A stretch of DNA of 64,000 bases. It comes from Bradyrhizobium sp. dw_411. Lineage in GTDB: Bacteria > Pseudomonadota > Alphaproteobacteria > Rhizobiales > Xanthobacteraceae. Under the pieces are notes generated by a model. That model ran no database searches. It was not told where the DNA came from and saw only the letters and a list, made by a program, of their open reading frames with translations. Positions 17,834 to 27,124 of the stretch are shown here, piece after piece. Made by a program: the position numbers and the translations under genes. Within the stretch, counting starts at the first letter, position 1; each line of letters starts with the position of its first letter. The stretch spans positions 1-64,000 of the forward strand of contig NZ_JAAVUY010000009.1 of NCBI RefSeq assembly GCF_018449695.1, in the 5' to 3' direction.

Positions 17834-19496
17834 GGATTCGTCACTCCCGATTCTGTCTTTATCCGCCGCAGCGATGGCTGGCGCCGCCGCTGTATTCCCC
17901 AAATTGAAGGCGCGCCTGGCGCTGTCGCGCGCCAAGCACCGATCGCTGGCCGGACATTCCAAGATGTCGCGGCGGGTGTCGCGCCTGATCCCGTTCTACG
18001 AATACGACGACGAGCAATTCTTCTGCTCCGATGGCGCGCCCGCCGCGATCGCCAAGCAGCGTCACGACGCCTTCTTCCAGCTCGCCGGCTTCTACCAGGA
18101 CCGCTTCGCGCTGAGCCGGCAGATGACCCAGGAAGCCGCAGCGCACATCTCCGACCTGCAATTCACCGAAGTGTACCGGGTGCCCTTCCAGTACAGCCGG
18201 CTGGTGCGCGAGCATCTGGGCACCGGCGCGTTCATGGAATCCTCGTCGGGGGTCACGGTCACCGATCCCGACGGCAATGTGTTCTACGACCTGACCGGCT
18301 CGTATGGCGTCAATATCTTCGGCAACGACTTCTACAAGGATTGCATCGCCAGCGCGCAGACCCGCGCCCATGCGCTGGGGCCGGTGCTCGGCTCCTACCA
18401 TCCCGTGATCACCGACAATGTGACACGGCTGTGCGAGATTTCCGGACTCGACGAAGTCTCGTTCCACATGTCCGGCACCGAAGCCGTCATGCAGGCGGTG
18501 CGGCTGGCGCGCTATCACACCAAACGCAGCCATCTGGTGCGTTTCGCCGGCGCCTATCATGGCTGGTGGGGCGACGTGCAGCCCGGCGTCGGCAATCCGA
18601 TCGCCCCGCACGAAACCTATACGCTGGCCGAAATGTCGGAGCGCACGCTGCATGTGCTGCGCACGCGGCACGATATTGCCTGCGTGCTGGTCAATCCGCT
18701 GCAGGCGCTGCACCCCAACGGCAATGCGCCCGCGGATTCGGCGCTGGCCGACAGTTCGCGCAGCGCGCGGTTCGATCGCGCGGCCTACACCGACTGGCTC
18801 AAGAAGCTCAGGGAAGTCTGCACCGAGCGCAATATCGTCCTGATCTTCGACGAGGTTTTTGTCGGCTTCCGGCTCGCGGCCGGCGGCGCGCAGGAATATT
18901 TCGGCGTCCGCGCCGACATGGTGACTTATGGCAAGAGTCTCGCCGGCGGCTTGCCGATCGGCGCGGTCTGTGGCCGCAAGGAGTTGATGCGGCGTTTTCG
19001 CGACGATCGCCCGGTCGATGTCTGCTTCGCCCGCGGCACCTTCAATTCGCATCCCTACGTCATGACCGCGATGGATGAATTCCTCGGCCGGCTCGCCAGC
19101 CCGAATTTCCGCACCGTCTATGACGGCCTCGACGAGACCTGGAACGCGCGGGCGCAGCAATTGAACGAGATGCTGGCCGCGCAGAACCTGCCGGTCCGGG
19201 TCGCCAATCTGTCGTCGATCTGGAGCGTTCATTATACCGAGCCGTCGCGCTACAACTGGATGTTCCAGTATTACCTGCGGGCCGAGCAGCTCGCGCTGAG
19301 CTGGGTCGGCACCGGCCGCTTGATCTTCAGCCTGAACTACACCGACGCGGATTTCGCCGAAGTCACAAAACGCTTTGTCGCCGCGGCCGGGAAGATGAAA
19401 CAGGACGGCTGGTGGTGGCACGATGCGTCACTGACCAATAAGGGCATCCGCCGGAAGATCCTGCGCGAGATGCTGAAGAAGAGATTTTCCAGATAA
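17832..19496 (+). CDS. Class III PLP-dependent aminotransferase
   Basis: About 554 residues. The first 125 or so form an N-terminal extension not seen in the shortest family members; the rest is a fold-type I aminotransferase of the glutamate-1-semialdehyde aminomutase / aspartate aminotransferase family group. Visible signatures are HMSGTEAVMQA, AYHGWWGD, LIFDEVFVGFR with the cofactor-binding Asp, and MVTYGKSLAGGLPIGA with the Schiff-base Lys. It is not a standard hemL: the extension and the lipid neighbourhood (psd, pmtA) suggest a specialised substrate that I cannot name. The ATG at 17832 shares bases with the opposing psd start; a start at 17874 is possible. Confidence 0.75.
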   Translation: MDSSLPILSLSAAAMAGAAAVFPKLKARLALSRAKHRSLAGHSKMSRRVSRLIPFYEYDDEQFFCSDGAPAAIAKQRHDAFFQLAGFYQDRFALSRQMTQEAAAHISDLQFTEVYRVPFQYSRLVREHLGTGAFMESSSGVTVTDPDGNVFYDLTGSYGVNIFGNDFYKDCIASAQTRAHALGPVLGSYHPVITDNVTRLCEISGLDEVSFHMSGTEAVMQAVRLARYHTKRSHLVRFAGAYHGWWGDVQPGVGNPIAPHETYTLAEMSERTLHVLRTRHDIACVLVNPLQALHPNGNAPADSALADSSRSARFDRAAYTDWLKKLREVCTERNIVLIFDEVFVGFRLAAGGAQEYFGVRADMVTYGKSLAGGLPIGAVCGRKELMRRFRDDRPVDVCFARGTFNSHPYVMTAMDEFLGRLASPNFRTVYDGLDETWNARAQQLNEMLAAQNLPVRVANLSSIWSVHYTEPSRYNWMFQYYLRAEQLALSWVGTGRLIFSLNYTDADFAEVTKRFVAAAGKMKQDGWWWHDASLTNKGIRRKILREMLKKRFSR

Positions 19497-19535
19497 CGAT
19501 GGCCTTGAACTGAATTGGCGTCACCGCTCGGATCA

Positions 19536-19672
19536 CCTCGCCCCGCCTGCGGGGAGAGGTCGAATTGCATCGTCAGATGCAATTCGGGTGAGGGGGACTC
19601 TCCGAGCACCGTGCTCGTAGAGAGTCCCCCTCACCCCAACCCTCTCCCCGCAAGCGGGGCGAGGGAGAACTT
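19536..19672. repeat. Dispersed repeat, family B
   Basis: Two inverted units of the family described at 15855-16034 (CTCGCCCCGC...GGGGAG arms) with an inner hairpin GACTCTCCGAGCACCG...GGTGCTCGTAGAGAGTC region. It lies between convergent genes and could act as a transcription stop for both. Confidence 0.8.
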
Positions 19673-19682
19673 CTCGCCAAGC

Positions 19683-20303
19683 TCAGGCGTGCCTGACGTG
19701 CTTCTCGAGACCCGGATCGATCAGCTCGCCCTTCAGCAGGAACAGCGGCGCCTTATGGTAGAGCTTGAGATCGTGGAACGGGTCGGTCAGGATTTTGGTC
19801 ATCCAGACCAGACCGGTCTCGATGTCACGGATGAAGAACAGATGCACGGTGCGGAACAACAATCCGCCGATGCCGATCGCGAGCCAGATCTTGGCCACCT
19901 GACGCATGAAATCCGCCGGCGACGCCCAGGGCGTGAAGAGGCCGAACATGGTCGGATCGACATAGAGCACCGCGGGCGACAAGGCCCAGATCGCCATCAG
20001 CACGACCTTGCGCTGCAGATTGTAGCCGACCTTGATCTCTTCCTTGTGCTCATGGGTCGCGTCGTTGACGTGATCGTATCCCTTGGGCTCGAAGAAGAAG
20101 TGGCCGGCCTGACGTGAGGTCATCGACACCAGCCAGCCGATCAGCGCGGCCACGACAGGATCGAAGAACATCATGACGTAGCTGATCAGGAAGCTCGCCG
20201 CGCTGACGAAGTGCAGGCTCTGGTTGATGCGGCTGTGGTGATAAAAACGGTGGTCATCCCAGCGCTGGGTTCGCAATTGCTCGCGGAAATCCTTGATGTC
20301 CAT
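19683..20303 (-). CDS. Membrane protein resembling DUF962/Mpo1
   Basis: A 206-residue polytopic membrane protein with about four hydrophobic segments (about residues 28-62, two between 100 and 125, and 135-155). RINQSLHFVSA followed 35 residues later by SRQAGHFFFE resembles the conserved His-containing motifs of DUF962 proteins, the family of yeast Mpo1, an Fe(II) dioxygenase acting on 2-hydroxy fatty acids. Further His residues (HVNDATHEHKEE) could add metal ligands. The similarity is by eye and the protein is longer than typical DUF962 members, so the call is tentative. ATG at 20303 is chosen because GGGGAAG lies directly upstream. Confidence 0.5.
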   Translation of the reverse strand: MDIKDFREQLRTQRWDDHRFYHHSRINQSLHFVSAASFLISYVMMFFDPVVAALIGWLVSMTSRQAGHFFFEPKGYDHVNDATHEHKEEIKVGYNLQRKVVLMAIWALSPAVLYVDPTMFGLFTPWASPADFMRQVAKIWLAIGIGGLLFRTVHLFFIRDIETGLVWMTKILTDPFHDLKLYHKAPLFLLKGELIDPGLEKHVRHA

Positions 20304-20435
20304 TTTCTTCCCCAAAATAAGGTAGCTGTGATTGGTGTACAGAGATTCGATGTACGGCGTGTGACATCATCATAATGACATATGACGTTTCACGATGGCA
20401 CACTTACGAAACAACACTCGCACGGGCCGCCTGAA

Positions 20436-21122
20436 CTAGGCGGCGACAGCCGGCGGAAGCTTGCGGAAACGGATCAGCGAGAAGTGACCGAACGGCGGCA
20501 CCGGGCGGCGCTCGACCAACTCGACGCCATGCGCTTTCGCGACCCATTGGGTGTAACGCGACCACGCAAAATCCGTGCGGAAGCCGAGCTGGCGCACCAC
20601 CGGCTGCAGCCGCTGTTCGATGAAGCGGCGCAAACCCGCATCCGCGCTGACGCGGCTGAGCAGGATGATCTCGCCGCCCGGCCGCAGCACGCGCGCGAAT
20701 TCGTCCATCGCTGCTTCCGGGTTCGGCACCGCGGTGACGACATATTGCGCCATCACGACGTCGAATGAATTGTCCGGGAATTCGAGCTTCTCGGCGTCCA
20801 TCACCGCGAGGCCTTCGACATTCTTCAGACGGTGTTCCTTGACCCGCGCCTTGGCCTTGTCCAGCATGCCTTCCGAAATGTCCGTGCCGAAGATGCGCAG
20901 GTTGGGCGCGTATTGCGGCAACGAAATTCCGGTGCCGACGCCGACTTCCAGCACGCGGCCGCCGATATTGTTGGTGGCAAGAATTGCGGCGCGCCGGCCC
21001 TTGCTGAACACCCCGCCGAAGACCAGGTCGTAGATCGGTGCCCAGCGGTCATAGGCGGTCTCGACCATCTCGCGGTCGAAATCGAGCGGCGTGGCGCCGT
21101 CAAGTTTGATGATCTCTGCCAT
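20436..21122 (-). CDS. pmtA: Phosphatidylethanolamine N-methyltransferase PmtA
   Basis: A 228-residue soluble SAM-dependent methyltransferase. YDRWAPIYDLVFGGVFSKGR at residues 25-44 is the hallmark of the Rhodobacter-type PmtA/UbiE-like group, and motif I is VLEVGVGTGISLP (about 58-70). Motif II is in FDVVMAQYVVTAVPNP and motif III in LRPGGEIILLSR. This branch methylates phosphatidylethanolamine in up to three steps towards phosphatidylcholine. psd, which makes the substrate, is nearby. A GT4 glycosyltransferase lies 68 bases upstream in the same direction, so the two may be cotranscribed. Confidence 0.8.
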   Translation of the reverse strand: MAEIIKLDGATPLDFDREMVETAYDRWAPIYDLVFGGVFSKGRRAAILATNNIGGRVLEVGVGTGISLPQYAPNLRIFGTDISEGMLDKAKARVKEHRLKNVEGLAVMDAEKLEFPDNSFDVVMAQYVVTAVPNPEAAMDEFARVLRPGGEIILLSRVSADAGLRRFIEQRLQPVVRQLGFRTDFAWSRYTQWVAKAHGVELVERRPVPPFGHFSLIRFRKLPPAVAA

Positions 21123-21189
21123 GTGACATTACCTCGTTGTCTTGTTCGTTAAATGAATCTTGCGATCGATCTTGCGGTGACTGCTACGC

Positions 21190-22245
21190 TTAGCCCCGAA
21201 CGGCGCTTCGGCTGGCCAGACGATGCGCCGGCCGCGGCACGCGGCTCGGCTGCAACGCCGACAGATTGCCGATGAACTGCCTTGCGCTGTTTTCCCAGGA
21301 ACGCTCGAGCGCAAAGTTGCGGCACGCCTCACGCGACATGCTGAGCGCCCGGATACAGGCCTTGCGCAAATCCCGGTCGAGCGCGCCGACCGGATGATCC
21401 GCGATCACGTCGAGCGGTCCCGTCACCGGGAACGCCGCGACCGGCGTGCCGCAGGCCAATGCCTCCAACTGCACGACGCCGAAAGTGTCGGTGAGGCTCG
21501 GAAACACAAAGACATCGGCCGCTGCCAGATGCGTGGTCAGATCCTTGCCGGTCTTTTCACCGAGAAATTTGACCTTCGGATAGCGCTGCTCCAGCAGCGC
21601 CTTCTGCGGCCCGTCGCCGATCACTACCTTGGAGCCCGGCAGGTCCAGCGCGAGAAACGCCTCGATGTTTTTTTCCACCGCGACCCGGCCCATGGTCATG
21701 AAGATCGGCCGCGGCAGATCGAGTTCGGCGGCATCGTCGGGCGTGAATAGTTGTGTATCGACGCCGCGCCCCCAGAAGCCGAGCTTCCGGAACCCTTTCC
21801 CGGCGAGTTCCTGCCGCAGCGACGGCGTCGCGACCATGGTCATCGCGCCGGCCGCGTGAAAATGCCGCAGCACGGCATAGCTGAACGAGGCCGGGATCGG
21901 CGAGCGCACCGCGATGTATTCCGGAAAGCGCGTCGTATAGGACGTCGTGAAAGCCAGGTTGTGGCGGCGGCAATAGGCCCGCGCCGACCAGCCGATCGGT
22001 CCTTCAGTTGCGATATGGATCGCGTCCGGCGCCACCTCTTCTATCCGGTCGGCGATCTTGCGACGGTTCGGCAGCGCGACGCGCAGCCCCGGATAGGTCG
22101 GAAGCGCAACGGAGGGAAACCCTTCCGGCGTGAGGAATTCGATATTGGCCCCCAGCGCCGGAGCGCTGCGCGCCAGCGATGTCAGGGTGCGCACCACGCC
22201 GTTAACCTGCGGGTGCCAAGCGTCGGTCGCGATCAATATCCGCAT
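21190..22245 (-). CDS. GT4-family glycosyltransferase
   Basis: A 351-residue GT-B fold glycosyltransferase. The N-terminus ILIATDAWHPQVNGVVRTL is typical of the GT4 branch that includes mannosyl- and glycolipid-forming enzymes. The C-terminal domain has GRVAVEKNIEAF, VVIGDGPQ and the donor-binding segment VFVFPSLTDTFGVVQLEALACGTPV with the EX7E glutamates. It lies upstream of pmtA in the same orientation, so a glycolipid product or other lipid-linked sugar transfer is plausible. Donor and acceptor cannot be read from the sequence. No membrane helix is seen; it should be cytoplasmic or peripheral. Confidence 0.85.
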   Translation of the reverse strand: MRILIATDAWHPQVNGVVRTLTSLARSAPALGANIEFLTPEGFPSVALPTYPGLRVALPNRRKIADRIEEVAPDAIHIATEGPIGWSARAYCRRHNLAFTTSYTTRFPEYIAVRSPIPASFSYAVLRHFHAAGAMTMVATPSLRQELAGKGFRKLGFWGRGVDTQLFTPDDAAELDLPRPIFMTMGRVAVEKNIEAFLALDLPGSKVVIGDGPQKALLEQRYPKVKFLGEKTGKDLTTHLAAADVFVFPSLTDTFGVVQLEALACGTPVAAFPVTGPLDVIADHPVGALDRDLRKACIRALSMSREACRNFALERSWENSARQFIGNLSALQPSRVPRPAHRLASRSAVRG

Positions 22246-22526
22246 CTTTGGGAATCCAGAGCGTTGCTGATTCTCTAAATTCGACGTTGTGCCAAGGATA
22301 TTTCAAACGTGTGACGTCACACGCCCTGAGCCTCCTTTTTAACGATTTGCTATGCAGTTTTCGGGGCCGCACGACATCTAAATGAAACAATTCCTGAATC
22401 CGACGAAGTCATTTTGGCCTCCTGACGAAAACGACCTGAAACCTTTTCCCTGTAGTGGTCTGGTTAACGATGCACCGAACGCGTGCACGGGCGATCAAAC
22501 AGATTAACAAAACAGGGCGAGAAGAC

Positions 22527-23225
22527 ATGAAACCTCGGATGCTGAATCTCGGGACGCTCAGGCTGAATGTTTGCCGTGTTGCCGCCTTCGGGGCGCTGGC
22601 GATTGGCGTCACTTTGTCCGGCGCAGCTTCGGCCGCGCCGCTGCCGCTGTTTCCATTTATTGTTGACCCGCAGGTTCAGATGACCCCGCCGGTCGTTCAA
22701 CCCGCGCCATCGCAGGATGAAAACGTTGCCGCCGAATTGCCGGCGCGATTGAAGCGCCAGATCGTCAACTATCCGACCCGCGAAGCCCCGGGCACTGTCA
22801 TCATCGATACGCCCAACACCTATCTCTATTATGTGCTCGGCGGCGGTCAGGCGATCCGCTACGGCATCGGCGTTGGCCGCGACGGCTTCACCTGGTCGGG
22901 CGTGCAGTCCATCACCAAAAAGGCCGAGTGGCCGGATTGGACTCCGCCGCCGGAAATGATCGCGCGCCAGCCTTATCTGCCGCGCCAGATGGCCGGTGGC
23001 CCCGGCAATCCGCTCGGCGCACGCGCGATGTATCTCGGCGGCACCGTGTATCGCATTCACGGCACCAACGCACCGGGCACCATCGGCACCCACGTGTCGT
23101 CAGGCTGCATCCGCCTCACCAACCAGGACGTCGCCGATCTGTATTCGCGGGTTAACGTCGGAACCAAGGTGATCGTGCTGCCGATGGATCGCCGCGTCGA
23201 CAATACGAGCGGCAAGCGGAGTTGA
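22527..23225 (+). CDS. L,D-transpeptidase (YkuD domain)
   Basis: A 232-residue periplasmic enzyme that makes 3-3 crosslinks in peptidoglycan or attaches proteins to it. A signal peptide spans about residues 1-37 (GVTLSGAASA). The YkuD domain covers about 85-225, with IHGTNAP and the catalytic SSGCIRLTN (Cys about 200). VNYPTREAPGTVIIDTPNTY and the following 80 residues are nearly the same as in the transpeptidase at 59932-61203, so the two are paralogs. The ATG at 22527 has GGGCGAG upstream; earlier in-frame starts would spoil the signal peptide. Confidence 0.9.
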   Translation: MKPRMLNLGTLRLNVCRVAAFGALAIGVTLSGAASAAPLPLFPFIVDPQVQMTPPVVQPAPSQDENVAAELPARLKRQIVNYPTREAPGTVIIDTPNTYLYYVLGGGQAIRYGIGVGRDGFTWSGVQSITKKAEWPDWTPPPEMIARQPYLPRQMAGGPGNPLGARAMYLGGTVYRIHGTNAPGTIGTHVSSGCIRLTNQDVADLYSRVNVGTKVIVLPMDRRVDNTSGKRS

Positions 23226-23244
23226 TGGATTAACTTCGGATTTC

Positions 23245-23334
23245 GTAGGGTGGGCAAAGCGAAGCGTGCCCACCATTAGCGCGGTTCAGCAAATATGGTG
23301 GGCACGGCGCAAGTGCGCCTTTGCCCACCCTACA
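23245..23334. repeat. Dispersed repeat, family C
   Basis: Inverted pair built on GTAGGGTGGGCAAAG...GTGCCCACC. The same arms occur at 26427-26519 and, in reduced form, at 43050-43140. Confidence 0.8.
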
Positions 23335-23473
23335 GAAACGGAATTCCCTCCAAAACCCGGCGCGTTCAACGCGCCATTTTTGTGTCCGGCTGGAAACGAC
23401 GCCGATCCTCCCGCTCTGGCGTCCCCGCATCCCGCCCTGTAGTCTCACCGGCTGAAATCAGTCCGGGGGGACG

Positions 23474-25030
23474 ATGCGTCCTAAGGTTATTGTGCTGGCG
23501 ATCGCAGTGGTCGCGGCCTCGTTTTTCGTCAGTCTCAAGGCCATGGACTGGCTGTCGAGGCGTGGTACCGTCGCGTCGCCGGCGCTTGCCGAATTGCCGC
23601 CGCTGCCGCCCGCGCCCCGCATCTCCAGCATCATCGCCCCGATCACGATTCCGCTCACCGCCATTCGCGAGGCCGCCGACCGCGCCGCGCCGCGCAACTT
23701 CGCCGGCAAGGCCGACAACCCGGTGTCGCAGATCCTCCAAAATGCCGATATCGGCTGGACCGCATCGCGCGGGCCGATCGCGGCGACCGGCGCGCAGGAC
23801 GTGCTGTCGCTGGCGACACCGCTGACCGGAAAGCTGAACGTGACGGGCTCGCTGTCGTCAAAGGCGACCGGCGCGGTCGGCGACGCGCTCGGCGGCCTGC
23901 TCGGCGGCAATGTCGCCAAACAAATCGGCAGCGTGAACATCAAGGCGCTCAACGCCAGCGCAGAGATCAAGGGCAATATCGTCATCACTTCGCGGCCCAA
24001 GCTCGCCGCCAACTGGCGCATCGAGCCGAATTTGGCGGGACAAGTCACGCTCAGTGACAGCAGCCTCACGGTGGCGGGCGCGCGCGTCAATGTCCCCGCG
24101 CAGATCAAGCCGGTGATCGACAAGAATGTCGCCGATCAACTCGCCGCGGCCGGCGCGCGAATTCACGCCGATCAGGCTTTCGAGCGCAATGCCCGGATCC
24201 AATGGGCCAAGACGTGCCGCTCGATTCCGATCCAGGGCAACGGCGCCGCCTCGTCGCTGCCGGCGTTGTGGCTGGAACTGCGGCCGACCCGCGCCATCGC
24301 GGCGCAGCCACGCGTCGATGCCGCCAACCTCACATTGACGCTCGGCATCGAGGCGGAGACCCGCATCACCTCGGCGCAGACCAAACCCGATTGCCCGTTT
24401 CCGGAGAAGATTTCCATTGGGCCGCCGATCCCCGGCGGCGTGAGCGTCGGCATCCCGATCGATATCCCCTTTGTCGACATCAACAAGGTGCTGGAAGCAC
24501 AATTGAGCGGCCGGACATTTCCGGAAGACGGCTCGGGCTCGGTCGACGTCATCGTGAAGCGCGCCTCCGTCGCGGCGTCGGGCGACCGGCTGCTCATCTC
24601 GCTCCTGGTCAACGCCAAGGAGAAAAAGAGCTTCTTCGGCTTCGGCGGCGAAGCCACGGTGCACATCTGGGGCCGGCCGATGCTCGATCAGGGGCAGCAG
24701 ACGCTGCGGCTTGCCAATATCGAACTCGCGGTCGAGTCCGAAGCCGCGTTCGGGCTGCTCGGCGCCGCGGCGCGCGCGGCGATGCCGCACCTGCAAAAAG
24801 CGCTGGCCGAGAAGGCCACCGTCGACCTGAAGCCCTTTATCGGCAATGCGCAGAAGAAGATTGCAACCTCGATCGCGGATTTCCAGAAGAACGAGGACGG
24901 CGTGCGGGTGGCGGCTGAAATCACCAGCCTCAGCCTCGCCGACATCGCCTTCGATTCCAAAACGCTGCGCGTGATCGCAGAAGCCGCGGGCACCATCAGC
25001 GTCGTCATCACCGCGCTGCCGGCGTTTTGA
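23474..25030 (+). CDS. DUF4403 family envelope protein
   Basis: A 518-residue protein with an N-terminal membrane anchor or signal (about residues 5-23) and a long DUF4403 region: SSIIAPITIPLTAIREAADR near residue 50, DIGWTASRGPIAATG, repeated paired beta domains, and INKVLEAQLSGRTFPEDG in the second half. DUF4403 proteins have a tandem lipid-binding-like beta architecture and occur in the envelope of proteobacteria; no biochemical role is established. There is no operon partner: a repeat lies upstream and a binding-protein gene follows after 170 bases. GGGGGGAC directly precedes the ATG. Confidence 0.8.
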   Translation: MRPKVIVLAIAVVAASFFVSLKAMDWLSRRGTVASPALAELPPLPPAPRISSIIAPITIPLTAIREAADRAAPRNFAGKADNPVSQILQNADIGWTASRGPIAATGAQDVLSLATPLTGKLNVTGSLSSKATGAVGDALGGLLGGNVAKQIGSVNIKALNASAEIKGNIVITSRPKLAANWRIEPNLAGQVTLSDSSLTVAGARVNVPAQIKPVIDKNVADQLAAAGARIHADQAFERNARIQWAKTCRSIPIQGNGAASSLPALWLELRPTRAIAAQPRVDAANLTLTLGIEAETRITSAQTKPDCPFPEKISIGPPIPGGVSVGIPIDIPFVDINKVLEAQLSGRTFPEDGSGSVDVIVKRASVAASGDRLLISLLVNAKEKKSFFGFGGEATVHIWGRPMLDQGQQTLRLANIELAVESEAAFGLLGAAARAAMPHLQKALAEKATVDLKPFIGNAQKKIATSIADFQKNEDGVRVAAEITSLSLADIAFDSKTLRVIAEAAGTISVVITALPAF

Positions 25031-25200
25031 CCCCTTCCCGCTTTGGCCGGGCTGGCTGAAAAGTTAACGCCCGCCCCGCCCGCAATTTAGTCAACCCGGC
25101 GCATTGCCACGCCGCCTTCGCCTTTGCGGAGGCGACGCAAGCCGGGTAAAAGAGATTCAAACAAAGCCTCAACGAAGGCAAACCCAAGGGAGAAGAGACC

Positions 25201-26415
25201 ATGAAATCGCTCGCAGCCACGCTGGTGGCCGGACTTGCTTATGCCGCGTCCGGCGGTGCCGCGTCGGCGCAAATTTCCGACGACGTCGTCAAAATCGGCG
25301 TGCTGACCGACATGTCCAGCCTTTATGCGGACGCCACGGGCAAGGGCTCGCTGGTCGCGGTCCAGATGGCCGTCGCCGATTACGGCAGCAAGGTGAAGGG
25401 CAAGCCGGTCGAGGTGATCGCGGCCGACCACCAGAACAAGCCGGATGTCGGCGTCGGCATCGCCCGCAACTGGTATGACAACGAGAAGGTCGATGCGATC
25501 TTCGACGTGCCGACGTCTTCGGTCGCGCTGCCGATCTCCGCACTCACCCGCGAGAAGAACAAGATCCACATCAATAGCGGCGGCGGCAGTTCCGACATCA
25601 CCGGCCCCGCCTGCTCGCCCAACACCGTGCACTGGACCTACGACACCTACTCGCTGTCCAACGTCGCCGGCAAGGCGATGGTCAAGCGCGGCGAGGACAC
25701 CTGGTTCTTCGTCACCGCGGATTACGCTTTCGGCATGGCGCTGCAGCGCGACGCGGCCAACGTGGTCAAGGAGAGCGGCGGCAAGGTGCTGGGCGAGGTT
25801 CGCCATCCCCTGAACTCGTCGGACTTCTCGTCCTTCCTGCTGCAGGCCCAGGCCTCCAAGGCCAAGGTCGTGGCGCTGGCCAATGCCGGCGGCGACACCA
25901 CCAATGCGCTGAAGCAGGCCGCGGAATTCGGCATCACCAAGGGCGGCCAGAAGATGATCGCCCTGCTGCAGGAAATCACCGACACGCATTCGCTGGGCAT
26001 CAAGGAAACCCAGGGCCTGATCGTCACCGACGCCTTCTACTGGGACCGGGATGACGAAACCCGTGCCTTCTCGAAACGCTTCATCGAGAAGGTCGGCCAC
26101 ATGCCGACCATGATCCAGGCCGGGCTTTACTCCGCGACCATGCATTATTTGAAGGCGATCGAGGCGATCGGCACCGACGAAGCGCCGAAGGTAATGGCGC
26201 AGATGCGCGCCACGCCGATCAACGATTTCTTCGCCAAGGGCGGCAAGATCCGCATCGACGGCCGCATGGTCCACGACATGTATCTTTTCGAGGTCAAGAA
26301 GCCCGAGGAATCGAAGGGCGAGTGGGATCTCTACAAACTGCTCGCCACCGTCCCCGGCGACGAAGCCTTCCGTCCGCTCGACAAGGGCGGCTGCCCGCTG
26401 GTGAAGACGAATTAA
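25201..26415 (+). CDS. LivK-like ABC transporter substrate-binding protein
   Basis: A 404-residue periplasmic type I binding protein of the branched-chain amino acid / amide family. The signal peptide ends at about residue 23 (ASA-Q). The fold begins DVVKIGVLTDMSSLYADATG and contains the lobe and hinge features of Peripla_BP_6 (VEVIAADHQNKPDVG, AFFVTADYAFG-like segment, SSDFSSFLLQAQASKAK). No permease or ATPase gene is nearby, so it is an orphan that may serve a transporter encoded elsewhere. GGGAGAAGAGACC precedes the ATG. The ligand is unknown; aromatic or fatty acids are common in this family in soil bacteria. Confidence 0.88.
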   Translation: MKSLAATLVAGLAYAASGGAASAQISDDVVKIGVLTDMSSLYADATGKGSLVAVQMAVADYGSKVKGKPVEVIAADHQNKPDVGVGIARNWYDNEKVDAIFDVPTSSVALPISALTREKNKIHINSGGGSSDITGPACSPNTVHWTYDTYSLSNVAGKAMVKRGEDTWFFVTADYAFGMALQRDAANVVKESGGKVLGEVRHPLNSSDFSSFLLQAQASKAKVVALANAGGDTTNALKQAAEFGITKGGQKMIALLQEITDTHSLGIKETQGLIVTDAFYWDRDDETRAFSKRFIEKVGHMPTMIQAGLYSATMHYLKAIEAIGTDEAPKVMAQMRATPINDFFAKGGKIRIDGRMVHDMYLFEVKKPEESKGEWDLYKLLATVPGDEAFRPLDKGGCPLVKTN

Positions 26416-26426
26416 GCCAGCGTATT

Positions 26427-26519
26427 CGTAGGGTGGGCAAAGGCGCGCTTGCGCCGTGCCCACCACGCGGTTTGAGCGATCTGGAAATGGTGGGCACGCT
26501 TCGCTTTGCCTACCCTACG
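26427..26519. repeat. Dispersed repeat, family C
   Basis: A second inverted family C pair (GTAGGGTGGGCAAAG and its complement TTTGCCTACCCTAC) between convergent genes; it differs from the copy at 23245-23334 in the loop and in a few arm bases. Confidence 0.8.
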
Positions 26520-26534
26520 TTCATCGCATCATAA

Positions 26535-26567
26535 AAAGCGCGCCCGGCCAAACCGGACGCGCTTTTG
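26535..26567. terminator. Bidirectional intrinsic terminator
   Basis: A 14-bp stem AAAAGCGCGCCCGG with a 5-base loop and one mismatch, having A-rich and T-rich sides. It lies between the convergent binding-protein and PRC-barrel genes and can end both transcripts. Confidence 0.8.
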
Positions 26568-26593
26568 CTTTGTGGGCTTACCCCGACGCGGCG

Positions 26594-27124
26594 TTAGTTC
26601 GAATATTTGAACTCCGGCATCGCCTTCAGCTCATCCTTGGTCGCATTGTACACGGCATGGTCCGGATACCACGGACTGGGTTTTGACGACGTTGCCGTCG
26701 ACGCGGTGCCCGTTGTTGACGCGGAACCCGTCGTGGTCGTCGACGACATCGGCGGCTGGCCGGTCGCGTTGCCGGACGCGCCGACATAAGCGACGGGCTC
26801 GTTGACGAATTTGATCTTGTCGAAGGGTATCACGACCAGATGCTCGCCAACGCCGAGAAAGCCGCCAACGCCGATCACCGCGGCCTTGATGTTCCCGCTC
26901 TTGTCGGTGAGCAGATCGTTGATCGAGCCGATGCTCTGGTTGTTGTCGTTGTAAACGCTCAAGCCGACCACCTTCGACGCGCGCCAGTCACCCTGGAACG
27001 AGGAAGACGTCTCCGACGCTGCCATGTTGCCGCGATCCGACGTCGCGGTGGGGGTTTGCGCAAACGCAACGGACGCAAGCAATGCCGACGCCGCCACAGC
27101 GGCCGAGATGTGTTTGAATGACAT
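26594..27124 (-). CDS. Exported PRC-barrel protein
   Basis: A 176-residue secreted protein: signal peptide to about residue 22 (VAFA-Q), PRC-barrel domain at about 45-115 (DWRASKVVGLSVYNDNNQSIG, DLLTDKSGNIKAAVIGVGGF) and a Ser/Thr-rich linker, ending YNATKDELKAMPEFKY. PRC-barrel proteins of this type are small periplasmic proteins often induced by stress; the activity is unknown. A second PRC-barrel gene without a signal peptide follows upstream on the same strand. Confidence 0.85.
   Translation of the reverse strand: MSFKHISAAVAASALLASVAFAQTPTATSDRGNMAASETSSSFQGDWRASKVVGLSVYNDNNQSIGSINDLLTDKSGNIKAAVIGVGGFLGVGEHLVVIPFDKIKFVNEPVAYVGASGNATGQPPMSSTTTTGSASTTGTASTATSSKPSPWYPDHAVYNATKDELKAMPEFKYSN

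Noticed and set aside
17859..19421. A 520-codon minus-strand frame opposite the aminotransferase
   Set aside because: Shadow of the well-supported class III aminotransferase gene; composition is atypical of proteins.
25087..26466. A 459-codon minus-strand frame opposite the binding protein
   Set aside because: Antisense shadow running through dispersed repeats at its 5' end.
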